Shown: positions 34,940-43,882 of the stretch, piece after piece | How the letters are laid out: each line of letters begins with the position of its first letter | How positions within the stretch are numbered: the first letter of the stretch is position 1 | Assembly: GCA_947488325.1 (NCBI GenBank) | Contig: CANKYZ010000001.1 | Coordinates: forward strand, 310,001 to 374,000 | DNA length: 64,000 nucleotides | Reading direction: 5' to 3' | Source of the DNA: an uncultured Erythrobacter sp. | Lineage (GTDB): Bacteria; Pseudomonadota; Alphaproteobacteria; Sphingomonadales; Sphingomonadaceae | Translations under genes and position numbers: made by a program | The notes under the pieces: model-generated | What the model was told of the DNA's origin: nothing | The model's database searches: none | What the model saw: the letters and a program-made list of their open reading frames with translations, nothing else

Positions 34940-35809
34940 ATGTCTGCATTCACACTCCCCGGCTTCGATCTTGATCGCTTTGTTCGTGAAACCCTTGATG
35001 AAGACCTCGGCGTTGGCCTTGAGGACGGCGGTAGGGATGTCACGTCTGACAGCGTAATCCCGGCTGGTGCACGCTTTGCTGGGGTGATGGATAGCCGTGA
35101 TGCGATCGTGGTCGCAGGGCTTCCCTTGGCGGAGGCATTTTTCCGCCATCTCGACCCTGAATGCGCAATTGAGGCTCTGGTAAGCGACGGTGACAGCGTG
35201 GCGGCGGGCATGGATGTCATGAGGTTGCAAGGCAATGCCCGCGCATTGCTGACGGCAGAGCGTAGCGCGCTCAACATCGTGCAGCACCTCTCCGGCATCG
35301 CCACAATGGCGCGCGAATATGTGGACGCCATGCGTAAAGGCAGCGCGACCTGCACCTTGCTCGACACACGCAAAACGCTCCCCGGCCTGCGCGTGTTAGA
35401 GAAATACGCCACCCGCCAAGGCGGCGCACAAAATCACCGCATGGGCCTATGGGATGCGGCGATGATCAAGGACAACCACGTCGCAGTCGCTGGAAGTGTC
35501 GGCGAAGCAGTCCGACGCGCGCGCCATGCGGGCGTCAAACCGATCATTTGCGAAGTAGACCGGCTCGACCAGATCGAACCCGCAATCGAAGCAGGCGCGC
35601 ATCACCTGCTGCTCGACAATATGGCGCCGGACGTTCTGCGCGAAGCAGTGGCCATGGTGAAGGGCCGTACCGCAACCGAAGCAAGCGGCGGGATAAACCT
35701 TGAAACCATTGCGGCTAAAGCCGCAAGCGGGGTCGATTATTGCTCGGTCGGGCGGCTAACGCAAAGCGCCCCGGCAGCCGATGTGGGACTGGACTTTACG
35801 CCGGTATGA
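34940..35809 (+). CDS. nadC: Nicotinate-nucleotide pyrophosphorylase (carboxylating)
   Basis: 289 residues from ATG 34940 (MSAFTLPGFDLDRF), with the longer frame discounted. NadC converts quinolinate and PRPP to nicotinate mononucleotide, CO2 and pyrophosphate, the step joining de novo synthesis to NAD. Signature blocks are EDLGVGLEDGGRDVTSD (substrate lid), LTAERSALNIVQHLSGIAT, the quinolinate-binding RKTLPGLRVLEKYA and GGAQNHRMGL, and the C-terminal SGGINLETI with CSVGRLTQSA. Length is normal. It overlaps a small membrane-protein gene by 4 bases, so it heads a short operon with that gene and possibly RNase T2. Confidence 0.97.
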   Translation: MSAFTLPGFDLDRFVRETLDEDLGVGLEDGGRDVTSDSVIPAGARFAGVMDSRDAIVVAGLPLAEAFFRHLDPECAIEALVSDGDSVAAGMDVMRLQGNARALLTAERSALNIVQHLSGIATMAREYVDAMRKGSATCTLLDTRKTLPGLRVLEKYATRQGGAQNHRMGLWDAAMIKDNHVAVAGSVGEAVRRARHAGVKPIICEVDRLDQIEPAIEAGAHHLLLDNMAPDVLREAVAMVKGRTATEASGGINLETIAAKAASGVDYCSVGRLTQSAPAADVGLDFTPV

Positions 35810-36252
35810 GGCTTGCAAAGGGGCCGAGGCCTTGGTCGATATGGCTCTTTGGCATCCTAATGGCAGGCTATGCACTGTTCGGCCTTGTCAGCGGACTCCT
35901 CTTACTCGACCTGCAAGAATCGACCTTAAGGTCCCAATTTCCTCAATTTAGCTGGGATCGGGATTGGGCGATTGTCTGGGTATCTGCGCAATTCACCATT
36001 GTCCTGACCCCGGTGGTAGCGGTGTGTCTTTTCGCAAGCTCGGTTGCGCGGCTTATGGTCACCGCAATGGCCCTGATCAGCTTACCGCGGATCGGCTCTT
36101 ATGCAAACACGATCTATCTCCATCGTCTGACCGATTGGGTCAGCCTTTCGCAAGCTTTAATTGTCGTCATCGCGGCATGCCTGTTGTACTTCCCATCGGC
36201 ATCAGCATGGTTGAGACAGAAAAGAGGGAGCCATGTGGAAGTCTTTGAGTAG
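35806..36252 (+). CDS. Small integral membrane protein of unknown function
   Basis: 148 residues from ATG 35806, overlapping the nadC stop in ATGA. Four hydrophobic stretches are evident: about 14-34 (WLFGILMAGYALFGLVSGLL), 58-80, 86-100 and 118-136. The N-terminus is basic (MRLAKGPRPWS), which would place it in the cytoplasm. No catalytic motif or known family is recognised. It overlaps the next gene (RNase T2) by 20 bases, so the three genes from nadC are probably co-transcribed. No link between these functions is obvious. Confidence 0.6.
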   Translation: MRLAKGPRPWSIWLFGILMAGYALFGLVSGLLLLDLQESTLRSQFPQFSWDRDWAIVWVSAQFTIVLTPVVAVCLFASSVARLMVTAMALISLPRIGSYANTIYLHRLTDWVSLSQALIVVIAACLLYFPSASAWLRQKRGSHVEVFE

Positions 36253-36955
36253 GCGCATTGCCTTGGTGATCGCGGCCTGCACCGCAGCAGTTCTCCCTTC
36301 ACCCGCCAGCGCTCAGGCCTATCAATGCCGCGCGCCGCAAATTTCCAGCGTGCCGCGTGTTTCGCCGGATCAGCGGCCCCGCACCGTGCCGGTAACCGGC
36401 TATACGCTCGCGCTCAGCTGGTCCCCGGCCTTTTGCCGCACTCGGCAGGATAGCCGCTCGCACGCCGCGCAATGTTCAGGCGACAATGGCCGCTTTGGCC
36501 TGATCGTGCATGGCCTGTGGCCGCAGGGCAGCCGAACATGGCCACAATGGTGCCCTGCAGGTTCGCCGCTCACCCCGGCGCAAGTCCGCGCCAATATGTG
36601 TATGATGCCCTCTGCCCGCCTGATCGCGCGGCAATGGGCCAAACACGGCAGCTGCATGACGCGGCGGCCTGAGACCTATCTCGCCGTCACGCGCATATTG
36701 TGGGAAAGCCTGCGCATCCCCGATTATGACCGGATCAGCCGCGAAGATAGCCTGACCGCAGGCCGGATCCGTCAGGCCTTGGCCGATGCCAATCAAGGCT
36801 GGAGCGCGTCGCAAATCGGCGTGAAGCTTAACCGGGATGGTTGGTTGGAGGAAATCCGGCTTTGCTATGGGCCAAGGTTCCGCCCCACGCGCTGCGATGA
36901 CCGGCGCTATGGCGCGCGCGACGGCAGGACGGCCAAGATTTGGCGGGGGCTGTAA
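36233..36955 (+). CDS. Secreted ribonuclease T2
   Basis: 240 residues with an N-terminal signal peptide (LVIAACTAAVLPSPASAQA, cleavage near residue 28). Both conserved catalytic segments of the T2 family are present: CAS I HGLWPQG (about 84-90) and CAS II RQWAKHGSCM (about 133-142), containing the two catalytic histidines. Several cysteines would form disulfides in the periplasm. T2 enzymes cleave single-stranded RNA to 2',3'-cyclic phosphates, probably for nutrient scavenging. The C-terminal region is arginine-rich. It overlaps the upstream membrane-protein gene by 20 bases. Confidence 0.92.
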   Translation: MWKSLSRRIALVIAACTAAVLPSPASAQAYQCRAPQISSVPRVSPDQRPRTVPVTGYTLALSWSPAFCRTRQDSRSHAAQCSGDNGRFGLIVHGLWPQGSRTWPQWCPAGSPLTPAQVRANMCMMPSARLIARQWAKHGSCMTRRPETYLAVTRILWESLRIPDYDRISREDSLTAGRIRQALADANQGWSASQIGVKLNRDGWLEEIRLCYGPRFRPTRCDDRRYGARDGRTAKIWRGL

Positions 36956-37164
36956 GCCAAAGCGATCTAGTTGAAAGTGAATATTGGGACATTAGCGGAC
37001 TGACTGGTCATTGCGGTTGCAAAGACACCATTGCGGCAACGGCGATAGCCTCTGCTACTTCACGCGGTGATTAACCGTCAGTCTCAATCTGAAAGTTATA
37101 TTCGATGCCCTTGTGAACACGCTCCCGATACCATTCAGGACGATCATTCGGGATTGTGATGCCA

Positions 37165-37620
37165 TCACCGCCGCTCCTTAAAAAACCCGCGCAGCAATTC
37201 GGCTGCCGCATCTTCTCCCATGCCCGAATAGATTTCTGGCCGGTATAGGCATTGCTCTTGCTCAAACACGCGTGCGCCGTGTTCGACTGCGCCGCCTTTT
37301 GCATCGCTGGCCGCGTAATAGAGTCGCGCAATTCGAGCATGCGAAATCGCACCCGCGCACATCGCGCAGGGCTCCAATGTCACATACAAATCACACTCCG
37401 TCAGGCGGTCTTGGCTCAAAACGATTGCGGCTTCTCGCAATGCGCGAATCTCTGCATGGCCGGTCGGGTCGGGGGGTGATCGGGTCGCATTGGCGGCCAC
37501 CGCAACCACATCGTTCCCCCGCATAACAACCGCCCCGACAGGCACCTCACCTGCCTCAGCGGCCTCTCGCGCTGCGGCTAAAGCGCGCTGCATTGGGACT
37601 GGGATTGGCCAATCGGTCAT
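37165..37620 (-). CDS. tadA: tRNA-specific adenosine deaminase
   Basis: 151 residues of the cytidine/deoxycytidylate deaminase fold. TadA converts A34 of tRNA-Arg(ACG) to inosine, so it is essential for decoding CGN codons. The zinc site is intact: HAE (His and the proton-shuttling Glu, about 56-58) and PCAMC (about 86-90). The preceding VPVGAVV and TLEPCAMCAGAI blocks fit the family. It is at usual length. Upstream on the other strand is rpmB. The gene sits between RNase T2 (convergent) and rpmB (divergent) and appears to be monocistronic. Confidence 0.95.
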   Translation of the reverse strand: MTDWPIPVPMQRALAAAREAAEAGEVPVGAVVMRGNDVVAVAANATRSPPDPTGHAEIRALREAAIVLSQDRLTECDLYVTLEPCAMCAGAISHARIARLYYAASDAKGGAVEHGARVFEQEQCLYRPEIYSGMGEDAAAELLRGFFKERR

Positions 37621-37780
37621 AGTGCGCGGGTAGCTTGCGCGTAGATCAGGTGCAACTTTGCTTGACGATTCGCTTCACCGAAGGTAACTGCGCCGCTTTC
37701 CGGGAACACTTGATCCGCCTGCGTGTACGAATCGCATGGGTTTGTGTTTCGCCCGCCAATTTGAACAGACGAGAGATATC

Positions 37781-38089
37781 ATGTCGCGTATTTGCGAACT
37801 GACCGGCAAAGGTCGCCAGGTCGGCCACAATGTGAGCCACGCCAACAACAAGACCAAGCGCGTCTTTCTGCCTAACCTGCAGAAGGTTACTTTGCTGAGC
37901 GAAAAGCTGGATCGCAGCTTTAAGTTCCGCGTGTCGACCAATGGTCTGCGTTCGGTTGAACACAATGGCGGGCTGGATAACTGGCTGCTTAAGACCAAGG
38001 ACGAAAAGCTTTCGGGCCGCGCTTTGAAAGTGAAGCGTGAGCTTAAGAAATCTGTCAAGACCGCAGCTGCTGAAGCTACGGCTGCGTAA
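37781..38089 (+). CDS. rpmB: 50S ribosomal protein L28
   Basis: 102 residues from ATG 37781, with GAGAG just upstream; a 15-residue in-frame extension is rejected because L28 begins [11 protein letters not shown]. The family pattern is clear: [20 protein letters not shown] and [16 protein letters not shown] residues (here [12 protein letters not shown]). It is the alphaproteobacterial form, longer at the C-terminus (about 80-102, lysine/alanine-rich tail) than the 78-residue E. coli protein. It is followed by a strong intrinsic terminator and is probably a single-gene unit. Confidence 0.97.
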   Translation: MSRICELTGKGRQVGHNVSHANNKTKRVFLPNLQKVTLLSEKLDRSFKFRVSTNGLRSVEHNGGLDNWLLKTKDEKLSGRALKVKRELKKSVKTAAAEATAA

Positions 38090-38124
38090 TTACTGCGTGC
38101 TGGGCGGTATGCCCGGTCGCTGAC

Positions 38125-38160
38125 AAAAGGGCGTGCGATGATTGATCGCGCGCCCTTTTT
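38125..38160 (+). terminator. Rho-independent terminator of rpmB
   Basis: AAAGGGCGTGCG and CGCGCGCCCTTT form a strong GC-rich stem around a 9-base loop, with one mismatch, ending in a T tract (CCCTTTTT). It lies about 35 bases after the rpmB stop. A converging minus-strand gene ends just beyond it, so it may act in both directions. Confidence 0.85.
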
Positions 38161-38172
38161 GCGTGGTTTATC

Positions 38173-39198
38173 CTAATCCGTCGCCACAGGCGGTCCAGAT
38201 GGCCAAGCCAGCCGCACAAGCAGATTGCGCTGGAACACCGACAGATTGTCATCGGCGATCAGGTAGATATGGCCGGACTGTTCGCTAGTCTCACCCTCTG
38301 CCACGCTTTCTTTGGGCACAAAAGCGATCCCTTCAAAATTCTCGCCGAATAGCGGCCCCTCCAGATTGGCGATGATCTCGCCGTTCCAAATGCCGCCCTG
38401 CTCAATTTCAGCCGGGTCGGCATGCATGATTGCGGCATCGAATGTTGCCGGCAAGCTAATCTGCAAACGGCGCAGCAGGATCAGGACCGTACCGTCGGGT
38501 AAAGCTGTGGCATCAACTGGGGAGTATCTGCGCGGCGTCGCAATACGAAATTCGGTTGGCTGAACGTCTTCGATTGGATCCCCTGCAAACAGCAAGCCGG
38601 GACGGTCGCGGCGATCCATTCGGTCGGGTGCTTCGGCCAGAATAATGAAAGACCCGCCTGCCAGTCGCACGATTGTTTCTGGCCCGGAATTGGCGCTCCA
38701 ACGACGCATTTCTTTGGGTGAGATGCGAGCACTCGCTCCATCAGTCCGGTCGCGTTGGACTGCATTGAATCCTTCATAGGTGGTCCATAACGTGCCGGTA
38801 TTCGGATCGCGCGCCATCCCCTCTAGATCGGCCATTTCTCTAAAGGAGTCGCGACGTGTGGCAAAATAGAAGAATTTGGCACCCGATCCGGTTGGCTCCC
38901 CTGATGCGAGCGGGAGTTCGAGCGTCCAGCCCCGGTCGCTTCCGGCGATCAGTCCGCCTTCACCCGCACTCACCAGCGCCGAAAACCCTCCAAAGAACGG
39001 ATGCGAAGCGGTGATCTCCCACGCTCCCGTAACTGCCAGTTCGCCCCGAACACCATTTCGTTCTGCCAATGGGGTTACTTTGATTGCTATTTCTTGCCGG
39101 TTTGGATCGATTTGTGTGCGCACAAATGTGCCCGGCGCAAGACCCAGCGCGATCGCGCAAATAAGTAAAAAACGGCGGGAGGTTGGAAGCATCTTCAC
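38173..39198 (-). CDS. Esterase-like activity of phytase family protein (exported)
   Basis: 341 residues with an N-terminal signal sequence (RRFLLICAIALGLAPGTFV). The beta-propeller pattern of the phytase-like esterase family (PF13449) is visible: FFGGFSALVSAGEGGLIAGS near 70-90, GMARDPNTGTLWTTYEG (about 123-139), FEGIAFVPKES (about 293-303) and a final IYLIADDN. Family members are periplasmic or secreted hydrolases of uncertain substrate; phytase activity is not implied. It is the only gene between rpmB and the M23 lipoprotein, on the same strand as the latter but separated by 74 bases. Confidence 0.85.
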   Translation of the reverse strand: MKMLPTSRRFLLICAIALGLAPGTFVRTQIDPNRQEIAIKVTPLAERNGVRGELAVTGAWEITASHPFFGGFSALVSAGEGGLIAGSDRGWTLELPLASGEPTGSGAKFFYFATRRDSFREMADLEGMARDPNTGTLWTTYEGFNAVQRDRTDGASARISPKEMRRWSANSGPETIVRLAGGSFIILAEAPDRMDRRDRPGLLFAGDPIEDVQPTEFRIATPRRYSPVDATALPDGTVLILLRRLQISLPATFDAAIMHADPAEIEQGGIWNGEIIANLEGPLFGENFEGIAFVPKESVAEGETSEQSGHIYLIADDNLSVFQRNLLVRLAWPSGPPVATD

Positions 39199-39272
39199 GA
39201 TTGCGCCATCAATCTTTGGCGCGGCTTCGTCAATCCGGAGCAGTCACTTTGAAGATGTGCATCGCTTTGAAC

Positions 39273-40226
39273 TCAATTCATTGGGCCGACGAACAGCAGC
39301 GGGTCGAGCCGCGATGCTTTCCATTTCAAGCCCCAATGCAAATGGGGCCCGGTGGCCCGGCCAGTCGATCCAACATTGCCGATATGCTGACCTTGGCTCA
39401 CTGATTGCCCTTCGTCGACCGCGATCCGGCTTGCATGCAGGAATGCGCTGTTAAGCCCCTGGCCGTGGTCGATGATGATAAGCCCGCCCTCAAGGCTGAA
39501 ACCCATCCTGGCAAGCACCACAACGCCATCTGCCGGGGCAACAAAGGGCACGCCATTGCCCGGTGCGATGTCGATACCGCCGTGATAGCTGCCCGGTTCA
39601 CCGCGATAGATACGCTGGCGGCCAAAGCGGCCCGAAATGCGACCCTTTACTGGCCAGATAAAGTCCTGACCCCACCCGGTCGCCCCGGTTTGCTGAGCGC
39701 GCGATGCGTTGATCGCGGCAAGTTCTGGGCGGCGGCGGGCCATAAAGCTTGCACTCGCCCCGCCTGCTCGGCGCGCGACGTTCACCCGCTCAATTTGCCA
39801 GTTACGCGGTGAAATTGAGAGGTTTTCGCGAACGATCTGCCCGCTGCTCAAAGTGGCCGACAGAGCAAGCGTGCCCGGACTGTCCCGGTCAAACGCGGCA
39901 AAGAATGTCCCGTCATCAGCAATATCAAGCTGCTGCTCACCCAATGATGCTTGAACGGTGTTGTCAGGTGCCGTGCCACGAATATAGCCGCCTTGCGTCA
40001 TTTCACCGGTATAGATGAACTCGGCCTGCAACACCGCGGCGGCAGTGGGAGCAGGTTCTGGTGCAGGAACCGGTGTCGGCAAGGTTTGTTCCGCCACTAT
40101 GACTTGCGGAGCCTCATCGCTGACAGTCTCTGGCACAGCAGCTTCAGTGCCAACGCAGCTCATCAAAGTCGCGATGCTGAAACTGGCGGGCAAAAAGGCG
40201 ATCCAACCCATCATCCGGCCGCTCAT
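39273..40226 (-). CDS. M23 family peptidase, lipoprotein (LytM-type)
   Basis: 317 residues from ATG 40226, which overlaps the DUF2093 stop (ATGA). The N-terminus MSGRMMGWIAFLPASFSIAT continues to a lipobox LMSC, so it is probably a lipoprotein. A proline/alanine-rich linker follows, then a beta domain (about 75-150). The peptidase lies at the C-terminus: YHGGIDIAPGNGVPF (HxxxD, about 217-231), the second zinc ligand in FLHASRI and GPHLHWGLKW (HxH). All zinc ligands are present, so it is presumably an active endopeptidase that cuts peptidoglycan cross-links, rather than a degenerate EnvC/NlpD-type activator. Confidence 0.92.
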   Translation of the reverse strand: MSGRMMGWIAFLPASFSIATLMSCVGTEAAVPETVSDEAPQVIVAEQTLPTPVPAPEPAPTAAAVLQAEFIYTGEMTQGGYIRGTAPDNTVQASLGEQQLDIADDGTFFAAFDRDSPGTLALSATLSSGQIVRENLSISPRNWQIERVNVARRAGGASASFMARRRPELAAINASRAQQTGATGWGQDFIWPVKGRISGRFGRQRIYRGEPGSYHGGIDIAPGNGVPFVAPADGVVVLARMGFSLEGGLIIIDHGQGLNSAFLHASRIAVDEGQSVSQGQHIGNVGSTGRATGPHLHWGLKWKASRLDPLLFVGPMN

Positions 40227-40426
40227 CCTTGGTCGAGCAGACGGCGCGTCGCAATCTCGCACGAGGCATAGGCCTCTTGATACTCAGCGCTCCAATATCG
40301 CAATTCTTCGAGCGGGATTACCTCACCCGACACTGCACACAGGACATGCTGCCCCGGTCGCAGCACGCGAAAGCTGGAGGGGGCGTAATAGAGTTTTGCG
40401 GCTTTATCGCCGGACGACATCAACAT
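40223..40426 (-). CDS. DUF2093 domain protein
   Basis: 67-residue protein that matches the short DUF2093 family of alphaproteobacteria: AKLYYAPSSFRVLRPGQHVLCAVSG, IPLEELRYWSAEYQEAY and a C-terminal arginine/alanine-rich tail. It contains no known catalytic residues; function is unknown. In many alphaproteobacteria it lies next to xseA, as here, with 23 bases between them on the same strand. It overlaps the M23 gene by 4 bases, so xseA-DUF2093-M23 form an operon. The start could be the first or third codon (both are methionine). Confidence 0.9.
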   Translation of the reverse strand: MLMSSGDKAAKLYYAPSSFRVLRPGQHVLCAVSGEVIPLEELRYWSAEYQEAYASCEIATRRLLDQG

Positions 40427-40449
40427 ATTGAGCCCTTTAGCACGGGTTT

Positions 40450-41943
40450 TTATCCGAACAAATCATCTTGCTTAGGAGAAGGTCTGGTTGGCCGTTTCTT
40501 CCGGACGGGCTTGGTGGGAGCAGCAAGCACAGGGTCTGGAGCAGGCGGCGGGGCATCCCCCACTCCAACGCCCAGATCACCATCCTTAAACTGCAAAGTC
40601 AGCGCGCGTTCCGCCTGTGCTTGTGCCTTGCCGGTCAGAGCCTTGCCATTGGTGTCGCGCACAATCGCGTAGCCACGCTCTAACGGCTTTTCCGGGTGGA
40701 GTTGACTGGCAATGCGGGCGAGCGAATCAAGCCGGTCGCGTGATGCCGCCAGTGGCCGTTCGACAAGCGAAGGGATCAGTCGCGCGCGCTCTAACCGCCG
40801 TGTTCGCTCCTCATGTGCACGGGTCAGCATCCGGGGCGATAGTTGCGCGGCGACCCCCGCCAATTGTTCGCGGCCTTTGCCCGCGCGGTCCATCAGACCC
40901 CGCCGCAGACGTTCGGACAGATCATCCAGCCTTTGCGCCTGCGGTTGCAACAGAGTTTGCGCGCGCGGCATTCGCCGAATGCGCGCCTCCAAACGTTCGC
41001 GCCCCAGTTCCACCGGACGATGGACCGCGCGGCGTTGACGCCCAGCAAAATCCATAAGCGTCGCGGAAAGGTCTGCGCGAACCGGGACCGCCATCTCTGC
41101 CGCCGCCGTTGGTGTCGGCGCACGCCGGTCTGCGGCATAATCCGCCAGCGTTGTATCGGTTTCATGCCCAACTGCGGAAATAACCGGAATGGTACATTCA
41201 GCGATAGCACGTACCACGGTTTCTTCGTTGAAACCCCACAAATCTTCTATCGAACCGCCCCCGCGCGCCACGATCACAATATCAGGCCTCGCCACAAGGC
41301 CGGTGCCGTCCATAGCGGAAAAACCCCGAATTGCGCCGGCGACTTGCTCCGCAGCACCCTGACCTTGCACCAAAACAGGCCAGACAATCACGTGACTGGG
41401 AAATCTATCGGCAAGCCGATGGAGAATATCGCGGATAACCGATCCGGTTGGTGATGTGACCACACCGATCGTCTTGGGAAGGAATGGTAGACGCCGCTTT
41501 CGCTCTGGCGCGAACAGGCCTTCATCGGCCAGCCGCGCGCGGGTTTTCTCCAACAAGGCCAGCAGCGCGCCTTCGCCAGCAAGCTCCAGACTGTCGATCA
41601 CCACCTGATATTTGGAACGCCCCGGATAGGTCGTCAGCTTGCCGGTCGCGATCACTTCCAGCCCATCTTCGGGCGCAAATGCCAGCCGCCCGGTATTCCC
41701 CCGCCACATCACCCCGTCGAGCACCGCCTTGTCATCTTTTAGCGCGCAATACATGTGGCCCGAAGCCGCCCGTTTTACCCCAGACAGCTCCCCGCGCAGC
41801 CGGACATAGCCAAACTGATCCTCAACCGTGCGTTTCAGCCGCGCAGAAATCTCGGTGATCGACAGCGGCTCAGCGTTGTCGCCCTGCCGCTCGCGCGCTA
41901 CCAGCCCGTCTTGGTCTGCAGATGAAGAGGGAACGCGCGCCAT
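40450..41943 (-). CDS. xseA: Exodeoxyribonuclease VII large subunit
   Basis: 497 residues. Exonuclease VII, made with XseB, degrades single-stranded DNA to short oligomers. The N-terminal OB fold (about 25-120, [20 protein letters not shown]) is followed by the catalytic core with [39 protein letters not shown] (about 225-243) and [20 protein letters not shown] (about 255-275). The rest is a long coiled-coil arginine-rich region and the C-terminal domain (ERGYAIVRD). The start codon overlaps the divergent purD start in one CATG tetranucleotide. The C-terminus has a proline-rich tail. xseB is not in this window. Confidence 0.96.
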   Translation of the reverse strand: MARVPSSSADQDGLVARERQGDNAEPLSITEISARLKRTVEDQFGYVRLRGELSGVKRAASGHMYCALKDDKAVLDGVMWRGNTGRLAFAPEDGLEVIATGKLTTYPGRSKYQVVIDSLELAGEGALLALLEKTRARLADEGLFAPERKRRLPFLPKTIGVVTSPTGSVIRDILHRLADRFPSHVIVWPVLVQGQGAAEQVAGAIRGFSAMDGTGLVARPDIVIVARGGGSIEDLWGFNEETVVRAIAECTIPVISAVGHETDTTLADYAADRRAPTPTAAAEMAVPVRADLSATLMDFAGRQRRAVHRPVELGRERLEARIRRMPRAQTLLQPQAQRLDDLSERLRRGLMDRAGKGREQLAGVAAQLSPRMLTRAHEERTRRLERARLIPSLVERPLAASRDRLDSLARIASQLHPEKPLERGYAIVRDTNGKALTGKAQAQAERALTLQFKDGDLGVGVGDAPPPAPDPVLAAPTKPVRKKRPTRPSPKQDDLFG

Positions 41944-43234
41944 GAATGTCCTGTTATTGGGTTCGGGAGGACGCGAACATGCGTTAGCGTGGAAGCTGGC
42001 GCAATCCCCCAGTTTGACAAGGCTCTACGCAGCCCCCGGAAATCCGGGCATTGCCGAAGAGGCGACCTGCGTCACGCTGGATGTGAGCGATCATGCGGCC
42101 GTCACAGGCTTCTGCGAAAGCCATGATATTGGTCTGGTCGTGATTGGCCCGGAGGCTCCGCTGGTTGACGGATTGGCCGACAGTTTGCGCGCCGCGAATA
42201 TTCCCGCCTTTGGCCCATCCAAAGCCGCCGCACAATTGGAGGGAAGCAAAGGCTTTACCAAGGATCTGTGCGAGCGCGCCAATATCCCGACTGGGGCCTA
42301 TATCCGCACCACCTCGCTAGATTCCGCCACCTCCGCGCTGGGCAAATTCTCGCCCCCCTATGTGCTGAAAGCCGATGGCTTGGCGGCGGGTAAGGGCGTT
42401 GTGATTGCGCCAACTCTGGAAGAGGCCGAGGCAGCACTTTCGGATATGTTTGGCGGGCAGTTCGGTGCGGCAGGCGCAGAAGTGGTGATCGAGGCATTCC
42501 TAGAGGGCGAAGAGGCGAGCTTCTTCGCGCTAACCGATGGCACTGCGATTATGCCGTTCGGCACCGCGCAGGATCACAAACAGGTCGGCGAAGGCGATGT
42601 CGGTCCCAATACGGGCGGAATGGGCGCATACTCCCCCGCACCCGTCCTCACACCAGAATTGCAAGCGCGCGTGATCAAAGAGATCATTCGGCCCACGGTC
42701 GACGCGATGCGGGCGGAAGGCATGCCCTATTCCGGCGTGCTCTATGCCGGGTTGATGCTGACCAAGACCGGCCCGCAATTGATCGAGTACAATTGCCGGT
42801 TTGGCGATCCTGAATGCCAAGTTTTGATGACCCGGCTGCAAGGTGACTTGGTCGAAATTATGCTCGCCTGCGCCAAGGGAGAATTGGCCGATGCCCATGC
42901 GAGTTTTTCTAATGTAGCTGCGCTTACCGTGGTGATGGCCGCAAAGGGTTATCCCGGCACGCCTGAAAAAGGCGGCGCGATCCATTTGGGCCAGTCCGAA
43001 GCTTTGCAAAGCGAAGCCATGGGCGGCGGCGCTGCCAAAGTCTTCCATGCAGGCACGGCGGTGTCAGACGGGCAACTCGTGGCCAATGGCGGCCGCGTTC
43101 TGAATGTGACGGCTAAGGGGTCCAGCGTCACCGAAGCGCAGCGCACAGCCTATAATGCGGTGGATGCGGTGGATTTCGCCAGCGGGTTTTGCCGGCGGGA
43201 CATTGGCTGGAAAGAAGTGGCTCGGGAGGGGTGA
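41942..43234 (+). CDS. purD: Phosphoribosylamine-glycine ligase (GARS)
   Basis: 430 residues from ATG 41942 ([20 protein letters not shown]), the canonical start. PurD ligates glycine to phosphoribosylamine with ATP, the second step of purine synthesis. The N-terminal dinucleotide-fold, central ATP-grasp ([18 protein letters not shown] near 140, [11 protein letters not shown] near 190, [14 protein letters not shown] near 223) and [11 protein letters not shown] near 295 are all intact. It shares its start tetranucleotide CATG with the divergent xseA, so its promoter must lie within xseA coding sequence. A hairpin terminator follows. Length is normal. Confidence 0.97.
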   Translation: MNVLLLGSGGREHALAWKLAQSPSLTRLYAAPGNPGIAEEATCVTLDVSDHAAVTGFCESHDIGLVVIGPEAPLVDGLADSLRAANIPAFGPSKAAAQLEGSKGFTKDLCERANIPTGAYIRTTSLDSATSALGKFSPPYVLKADGLAAGKGVVIAPTLEEAEAALSDMFGGQFGAAGAEVVIEAFLEGEEASFFALTDGTAIMPFGTAQDHKQVGEGDVGPNTGGMGAYSPAPVLTPELQARVIKEIIRPTVDAMRAEGMPYSGVLYAGLMLTKTGPQLIEYNCRFGDPECQVLMTRLQGDLVEIMLACAKGELADAHASFSNVAALTVVMAAKGYPGTPEKGGAIHLGQSEALQSEAMGGGAAKVFHAGTAVSDGQLVANGGRVLNVTAKGSSVTEAQRTAYNAVDAVDFASGFCRRDIGWKEVAREG

Positions 43235-43239
43235 TGGAT

Positions 43240-43267
43240 AGTGGGGGCGACTTAATGCGCCCCCACT
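43240..43267 (+). terminator. Hairpin terminator between purD and the KTSC gene
   Basis: AGTGGGGGCG and CGCCCCCACT form a perfect 10-bp stem with loop ACTTAATG, five bases after the purD stop. A T-rich TGTATTT follows on the plus strand. It separates purD from the convergent KTSC gene and could serve both. Confidence 0.7.
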
Positions 43268-43272
43268 TGTAT

Positions 43273-43485
43273 TTAGCATTGATAATGATCTCTGATCACA
43301 TCGTTATAGTATGTCCCTGCTGAACCAGCGGAGCACAAGCCCTCCCATACGCCCAAAGGCACTCTGCAAAAGTCGTAACCCTTTCCGCTAGTGAACACGA
43401 TGTGCAAACCGAGGGTTGAGGGTTCATATCTCGCATGAGACAGGGCTGACGAACTGAAGGAAGCCGTTAACATCAGCGGCTCCAA
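43273..43485 (-). CDS. KTSC domain protein
   Basis: 70-residue protein that resembles the KTSC domain: SSSALSHARYEPSTLGLHI, GKGYDFCRVPLGVWEGL and a C-terminal GTYYNDVIRDHY. The standard domain pattern of a beta-sheet with a final YNxxIRxxY segment fits, though the KTSC signature residues are altered (SAGSAGTYY in place of KG-type loop). The function of this domain is unknown; it is often found with phage or stress-related genes. It is convergent with purD across a hairpin. No neighbour suggests a process. Confidence 0.6.
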   Translation of the reverse strand: MEPLMLTASFSSSALSHARYEPSTLGLHIVFTSGKGYDFCRVPLGVWEGLCSAGSAGTYYNDVIRDHYQC

Positions 43486-43882
43486 TCAGGGCGTTTGATG
43501 CGCTCTTTTTCTGTTACGCGAGGGTTTCTGTCGGCGAATTTTTCTGTCACAAATCGACCGTGTACAGAGCTACGGTGCGCCGTTTGACGCGGTACTTTTT
43601 TTCCCATTTTTGGGCTCCTTCTAAAGAAGAGGCCTTGACCAAAACGGCAAACGTACGCATTTTGCGAACGCTGTTAGAGCAGCCATTTTGTACGGGGAGG
43701 CCTCAAACCAAACCCGCAAATGATAAGCCGGGCTCTAAAAACGGGGCTCGGCTTTTTCATTCTTGGCTGAATAATGCGAAGACCAATCGATTCCTGCAAG
43801 AGTGCAAGCGAAATCATATGGGGATCCCTCCGTTCCAGCGACCGAACCGCTCGCCTAGGGTTCAACGACTCGTGGATCGAGC
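43486..43882. other. Intergenic region with TTTCTGT repeats and an orphan terminator
   Basis: This 397-base stretch has no convincing gene; an open frame at 43560-43886 reads Arg/Lys/Pro-rich and is probably chance. TTTCTGT occurs three times at 43508, 43525 and 43541 (spacing 17 and 16 bases), which could be protein binding sites. A rho-independent terminator with no gene before it lies at 43725-43757, so a small RNA may be made from this region. Confidence 0.4.
43725..43757 (+). terminator. Orphan rho-independent terminator
   Basis: AAGCCGGGC and GCTCGGCTT pair around an A-rich loop, followed by a run of T (GGCTTTTTC). No protein gene ends upstream on this strand, so it may terminate a small RNA or a leader transcript beginning within the preceding 200 bases. 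Confidence 0.6.

Noticed and set aside
37071-37352. Minus-strand open frame overlapping tadA with a protein-like C-terminus (GITIPNDRPEWYRERVHKG)
   Set aside because: The first two thirds are tadA in another frame and no start codon or ribosome site lies in the unique part (37071-37164); perhaps the tail of a decayed gene, but not supportable as a feature.
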